Assembly: GCA_003157075.1 (NCBI GenBank)
Contig: PMIL01000041.1
Coordinates: 1-37,465 of the forward strand
Direction of reading: 5' to 3'
DNA: 37,465 bases
Source: Bacteroidales bacterium
GTDB lineage: Bacteria; Bacteroidota; Bacteroidia; Bacteroidales; VadinHA17
Part shown: positions 34,893 to 37,465 of the stretch, in pieces
How positions within the stretch are numbered: position 1 is the stretch's first letter
Layout: each line of letters begins with the position of its first letter
Notes under the pieces: model-generated
Database searches by the model: none
What the model saw: only the letters and a program-made list of their open reading frames with translations
What the model was told of the DNA's origin: nothing
Program-made: the position numbers and the translations under genes

Positions 34893-35573
34893 CTAATTAA
34901 TCCTCGTTCTGAAAATGCAAACTTTTCTGCAGATATTACAGGCGTAAATATCAAACCCCCTTTCATTCTTTGGAGCAGAGTATTCTCTGCATAGTTTTTG
35001 ATTTACAGTAAAACCGTTCAAAGCATTTTGAGGACAGCTATCAAGACAAATACTGCATTTCGGAGGACACCGGACATTTTCAATCAAAGGATCCGGATCT
35101 AACTCATTATCGGTTAATATGGCTCCGATATACACCATGTTACCTAGGTCAGGATTAATCAACAAATTATTTCGGCCAAGAATGCCAAGACCGGCCAGAT
35201 AACCAGCATGGCGTAGAGAAAGGATCCCCATACCATGACGATTTTTATTATCCCAGCTAAGGAAAGGAACATCTGAAGGTATTGGAACTGCATGATTTCC
35301 ATTACTTTGAATTGCTTTACAAAGCTCTAGGCTAATATTATCAAGCTTTGAGTATATCAAATGAGCAGTATGTGAATACGGAACGGGATTCGAAGTTAAT
35401 ATGATCTCCGTTGGCATTTGGATCAGAAAAACAATAACTGATTTGCATCCGATATAAATATCTTTGGGATGGAAACCATCCGGTGCACCTGTAAACCTCT
35501 CAACAGAAGCTATTCCGCATTTCTCTGCACCAATAGAAAGAGAAAGATCTTTTATTTCTGAAGGTGTGTACAT
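34893..35573 (-). CDS. QueG-like 4Fe-4S epoxyqueuosine reductase homologue
   Basis: 226 residues. The N-terminal part has KDLSLSIGAEKCGIASVERF and LRHAGYLAGLGILGRNNLLIN, the core of the QueG/DUF1730-4Fe-4S family. Two iron-sulfur clusters are indicated by C169-x3-C173-x2-C176-x3-C180 (CPPKCSICLDSCP) and C212-x2-C215-x3-C219 (CNICRKVC). True QueG (about 310-380 residues) uses cobalamin to complete queuosine in tRNA; this protein is shorter, so an oxidoreductase of related type is also possible. Stands alone. Confidence 0.82.
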   Translation of the reverse strand: MYTPSEIKDLSLSIGAEKCGIASVERFTGAPDGFHPKDIYIGCKSVIVFLIQMPTEIILTSNPVPYSHTAHLIYSKLDNISLELCKAIQSNGNHAVPIPSDVPFLSWDNKNRHGMGILSLRHAGYLAGLGILGRNNLLINPDLGNMVYIGAILTDNELDPDPLIENVRCPPKCSICLDSCPQNALNGFTVNQKLCREYSAPKNERGFDIYACNICRKVCIFRTRIN

Positions 35574-35827
35574 TTTTAATCCAATTATTTGTCGAATATA
35601 CTCAATTCGTATTTAGCGGGGAATCAGAATGCAGGTATAAGACTTTTACCTGACTTTTCCGGTTACATTGTCTATTAAAGTTAAACAATATTCATGAAAT
35701 GGTAAGTGACTTATGGATTTTACACGGAAAGGACATGAAATGCATAGAAATATATAGAATAAATAGAAATGAGGAGATATAATCAGAAATTCGAGGAAAT
35801 AGACAGAAAATAATAATTCAGGAAAAT
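35574..35827. other. Intergenic, no gene supported
   Basis: AT-rich stretch between the QueG-like gene and the terminator of the next gene. Around 35735-35790 there is a purine-rich run with repeated ATAGAAAT-like words (for example near 35740, 35755 and 35764), which may be a degenerate repeat. No promoter, RNA or ORF is convincing. Confidence 0.5.
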
Positions 35828-35859
35828 TAAAAAGAGTTGCCTCTTAAAAGAAGCAACTC
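35828..35859 (-). terminator. Rho-independent terminator of the small secreted protein gene
   Basis: A hairpin with arms GAGTTGCCTCTT (35834-35845) and AAGAAGCAACTC (35848-35859), one mismatch and a 2-base gap between the arms (with a larger loop when folded). On the minus strand it is followed by a T-run (35829-35833), the classic layout, 40 bases after the stop of the gene at 35900. Confidence 0.75.
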
Positions 35860-35899
35860 CTTATACAAGCTTTTAGCATTCAAATGCTTTCACAGATTA

Positions 35900-36259
35900 T
35901 TACATTTTACCCTTGTGAAGCTTTTCAATCTGGTCGGGAGTAAATTTATCCACCTTCTGGATCTTGGCGTTTGCCTGTAAATCCTTAGGCAGAGCAGCTC
36001 TGACATCTGCTTCGGATTTTCCTTCAAGGAAAGCATAAGCAGTATGATCTCCCGACATACAGCCGAATTCAAACTTTGACAGGTACTGATCCCCTTTTGT
36101 CTTAAGATCCGTTAGAGTGCCGAGACATTGTTCCGGAGTATGAGGAGCCTGTACAAAATAAACGCTCATTTTACCGGAAGCAGCCGGTGTGCTCTGACCG
36201 AATGATACTAGGCAAAGCGATAAGAGAAATACAGACGAAATAACTTTTAACGATTTCAT
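35900..36259 (-). CDS. Small secreted protein, ferredoxin-like fold suspected
   Basis: 119 residues with a signal peptide (MKSLKVISSVFLLSLCLVSFGQ). The mature part MSVYFVQAPHTPEQCLGTLTDLKTKGDQYLSKFEFGCMSGDHTAYAFLEGKSEADVRAALP has a beta-alpha-beta-beta-alpha pattern and two Cys. The layout recalls small dimeric alpha/beta-barrel proteins such as the GYD or DUF4242 type, but no family is recognised. Exported to the periplasm or outside. Followed by a good terminator at 35828-35859. Confidence 0.75.
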   Translation of the reverse strand: MKSLKVISSVFLLSLCLVSFGQSTPAASGKMSVYFVQAPHTPEQCLGTLTDLKTKGDQYLSKFEFGCMSGDHTAYAFLEGKSEADVRAALPKDLQANAKIQKVDKFTPDQIEKLHKGKM

Positions 36260-36413
36260 AATCTTTCAGTTTTAAATTAGACATTGATTAAACCTAATCC
36301 ACTAGAAATCGTAAACAAAAAATCCTTCAGATTTGTTCGATCGTCTTTTATCTTATATTGAACGTCAGGCCAGATCCTGAATAACATAGGCGATCCGAAA
36401 TGGAAATTCACAA

Positions 36414-36653
36414 CTAATATGATGTATAAAAATGGCTGACGCAATCAACGCATAATGCTCTCCCAGTTTTTGCACATTTTTTCCTGGCAGAATCTTCCTC
36501 TTCACAGGAAAAAATATTTCCGGCACTCTCCGACTTATCCATCTTTCCACAAAGTGAAAACTGTTTTGATGTGCAGCCCTCTTCTGTCATCCTGCCTTCA
36601 AATAAATGATATTCTTCGGCACCTTTTTTCTTTTTTAATGTATAAGCTATCAT
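36414..36653 (-). CDS. Small Cys-rich protein, possible zinc-binding
   Basis: 79 residues from the ATG at 36653 (an upstream ATG at 36680 is possible). Seven residues of Cys are clustered (GCTSKQFSLCGK; FSCEEEDSARKKCAKTG; ALCVDCVSH) in CxxC-like spacing, which suggests a metal site. No family recognised. Codon use is ordinary for the window. It may be a real small gene; confidence is limited by its size. Confidence 0.5.
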   Translation of the reverse strand: MIAYTLKKKKGAEEYHLFEGRMTEEGCTSKQFSLCGKMDKSESAGNIFSCEEEDSARKKCAKTGRALCVDCVSHFYTSY

Positions 36654-36680
36654 AACTGATAATTTGAGCTCAGGAATCAT

Positions 36681-36849
36681 TCATTTACCCTCATTGATTT
36701 TGACTTCGTCGAGCTCCTCCGCTTCGCGTCGTCAGTTCTTCGTTTACCCAGACCCCAAGGGGAGCGAAGAACCGAGCACAAAGTGCGAGCTCGACGCAGT
36801 CAAAATCAATTTACGCCCCCTGGGGATGGGGTAAATAAATTGATTTTCA
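36681..36849. repeat. Nested inverted repeat, REP/BIME-like
   Basis: Outer arms of 24 bases (36693-36716 and 36787-36810; ends TTGATTTTGAC) match with a single mismatch. Inside lie GTTCTTCG at 36735-36742 with CGAAGAAC at 36765-36772, and CCCC at 36753-36756 with GGGG at 36759-36762. A second pairing of TTTACCC-type and GGGTAAA-type words spans 36681-36689 and 36829-36838. It is far more GC-rich than its surroundings. The form suggests a repetitive palindromic element, perhaps mobilised by a TnpA_REP-type enzyme elsewhere. Confidence 0.65.
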
Positions 36850-37034
36850 AGCGTTTTTGGATTTTGTATATATCGATAGTCATAACTGATAATTCTGAAA
36901 TATTTGAATATACGAAGATATAGAGATTATTAATCATCCGTAACATCAAATAGCACCAGTTAAGATCAAGGAATTCTGAATCATAATCTGGCTCTTTATG
37001 AGCCAATTTAGATCTGGATAGTGAATTTAGATAA

Positions 37035-37082
37035 ACTATTTATAAAATAGTATACGTTATTTGTGTAATTATATTATATTTG
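37035..37082 (+). promoter_or_regulatory. Candidate promoter and operator of the TetR gene
   Basis: TATATTTG at 37075-37082 matches the -7 consensus 28 bases before the start codon. Upstream, ACTATT (37035-37040) and AATAGT (37046-37051) form an inverted repeat next to GTATAC (37050-37055), a position where a TetR protein could repress its own gene. No TTTG is found at the right -33 spacing. Confidence 0.45.
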
Positions 37083-37109
37083 TACACTTTTTTACTTATC
37101 GTAAAGGAC

Positions 37110-37465
37110 ATGAAGAAACAGTCAGGTAAGTTTGAAGCTATCATAAACTCAGCGAGATCCCTCTTTTGGAGACATGGGATCCGACGGGTTACAATTGAAG
37201 AAATATGTGAGAAAGCCGGAGTAAGCAAGATGACCTGCTACAAGTACTTCAGCAATAAAACAGCCATTGCGAAGTACCTTATTGAAGATATGTTTGAATC
37301 GGGAGTTAAAGCTTATAAGGAAATTTATAACAGCGATACTCCTTATGAAGAAAAGGTTAAAAAGCTGGTTGATCTTAAAATCAGCAATGCTCACGAAATG
37401 AGTCAGGAACTTTTAGATGATATATATAAATATCAGGATGAAGAATTAACCGAAACAATTGAAAA
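37110..37465 (+). CDS. TetR/AcrR family regulator (3' partial)
   Basis: Starts with ATG at 37110 (MKKQSGKFEAIINSARSLFW) and runs off the window after about 118 residues. The TetR HTH is at residues 26-57: RVTIEEICEKAGVSKMTCYKYFSNKTAIAKYL, which aligns well with the family. The following helices (ESGVKAYKEIYN...) are the start of the ligand domain. Targets unknown; nothing ties it to the RND operon 21 kb away. Confidence 0.88.
   Translation, partial: MKKQSGKFEAIINSARSLFWRHGIRRVTIEEICEKAGVSKMTCYKYFSNKTAIAKYLIEDMFESGVKAYKEIYNSDTPYEEKVKKLVDLKISNAHEMSQELLDDIYKYQDEELTETIE

Noticed and set aside
36681-36849. CRISPR or insertion-sequence end
   Set aside because: The structure is a single nested palindrome with no spaced repeat array and no transposase frame.

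Overview
The window looks like chromosomal DNA from an AT-rich member of the Bacteroidota. Evidence for this: promoter-like sites match the Bacteroidota consensus (TTTG, 19 bases, TAnnTTTG) ahead of the tRNA gene; the metallo-beta-lactamase closely resembles the Bacteroides CcrA/CfiA enzyme; there are orphan FtsX/MacB-type permeases, DUF3863 and GH125 proteins; and recognisable Shine-Dalgarno sites are scarce. No plasmid, phage structural gene, transposase or CRISPR array is visible. Both ends cut genes: a SpoIIE-type phosphatase on the left and a TetR regulator on the right.

Left part (1-5.7 kb): a partial GAF/PP2C phosphatase converges on tyrS and cvpA across a structured repeat. Next is a tRNA-Arg(CCT) gene with a textbook promoter. 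Its 3' end is imperfectly repeated about 1.2 kb downstream, and between the two copies lies a single winged-helix gene with a palindrome at its start. This looks like a very small tRNA-anchored insertion or its relic. Just outside it is a membrane protein with a coiled coil outside and a GrpE-like domain predicted inside the cell.

5.7-16 kb: a minus-strand run that reads like a stress and intrinsic-resistance neighbourhood: CcrA-like metallo-beta-lactamase, DHCW cupin, GNAT acetyltransferase, Qnr-like pentapeptide protein, a GyrI-like/VOC fusion and a GYD protein. Upstream of it are a polyamine-type acetyltransferase and a complete RND efflux operon (outer-membrane factor, adaptor, pump).

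16-26 kb: a DUF1003 membrane protein, a penicillin-binding-like serine hydrolase lipoprotein with a small membrane partner, then a carbohydrate cluster: a GH36/melibiase-like enzyme and a GH125 alpha-mannosidase (both with Tat-like signals), a DUF5946 protein, a DUF3863 protein and a large six-hairpin glycosidase-like protein. No SusC/SusD pair is in view, so any polysaccharide locus would be incomplete or lacks its own transporter.

26-37.5 kb: mostly single housekeeping and stress genes: OsmC, an EEP hydrolase whose last catalytic segment is out of frame, PurU, an AlkA-type glycosylase, an NlpC/P60 lipoprotein, an ABC permease overlapping a Cdd1-like HhH protein, an orphan Imm5-like immunity protein next to an isonitrile-hydratase-like DJ-1 protein, and a QueG-like iron-sulfur protein. 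The right end holds small secreted and Cys-rich proteins, a striking nested inverted repeat of about 170 bases (REP/BIME-like) and the start of a TetR regulator. All family calls come from reading the sequence by eye; no database search was run.
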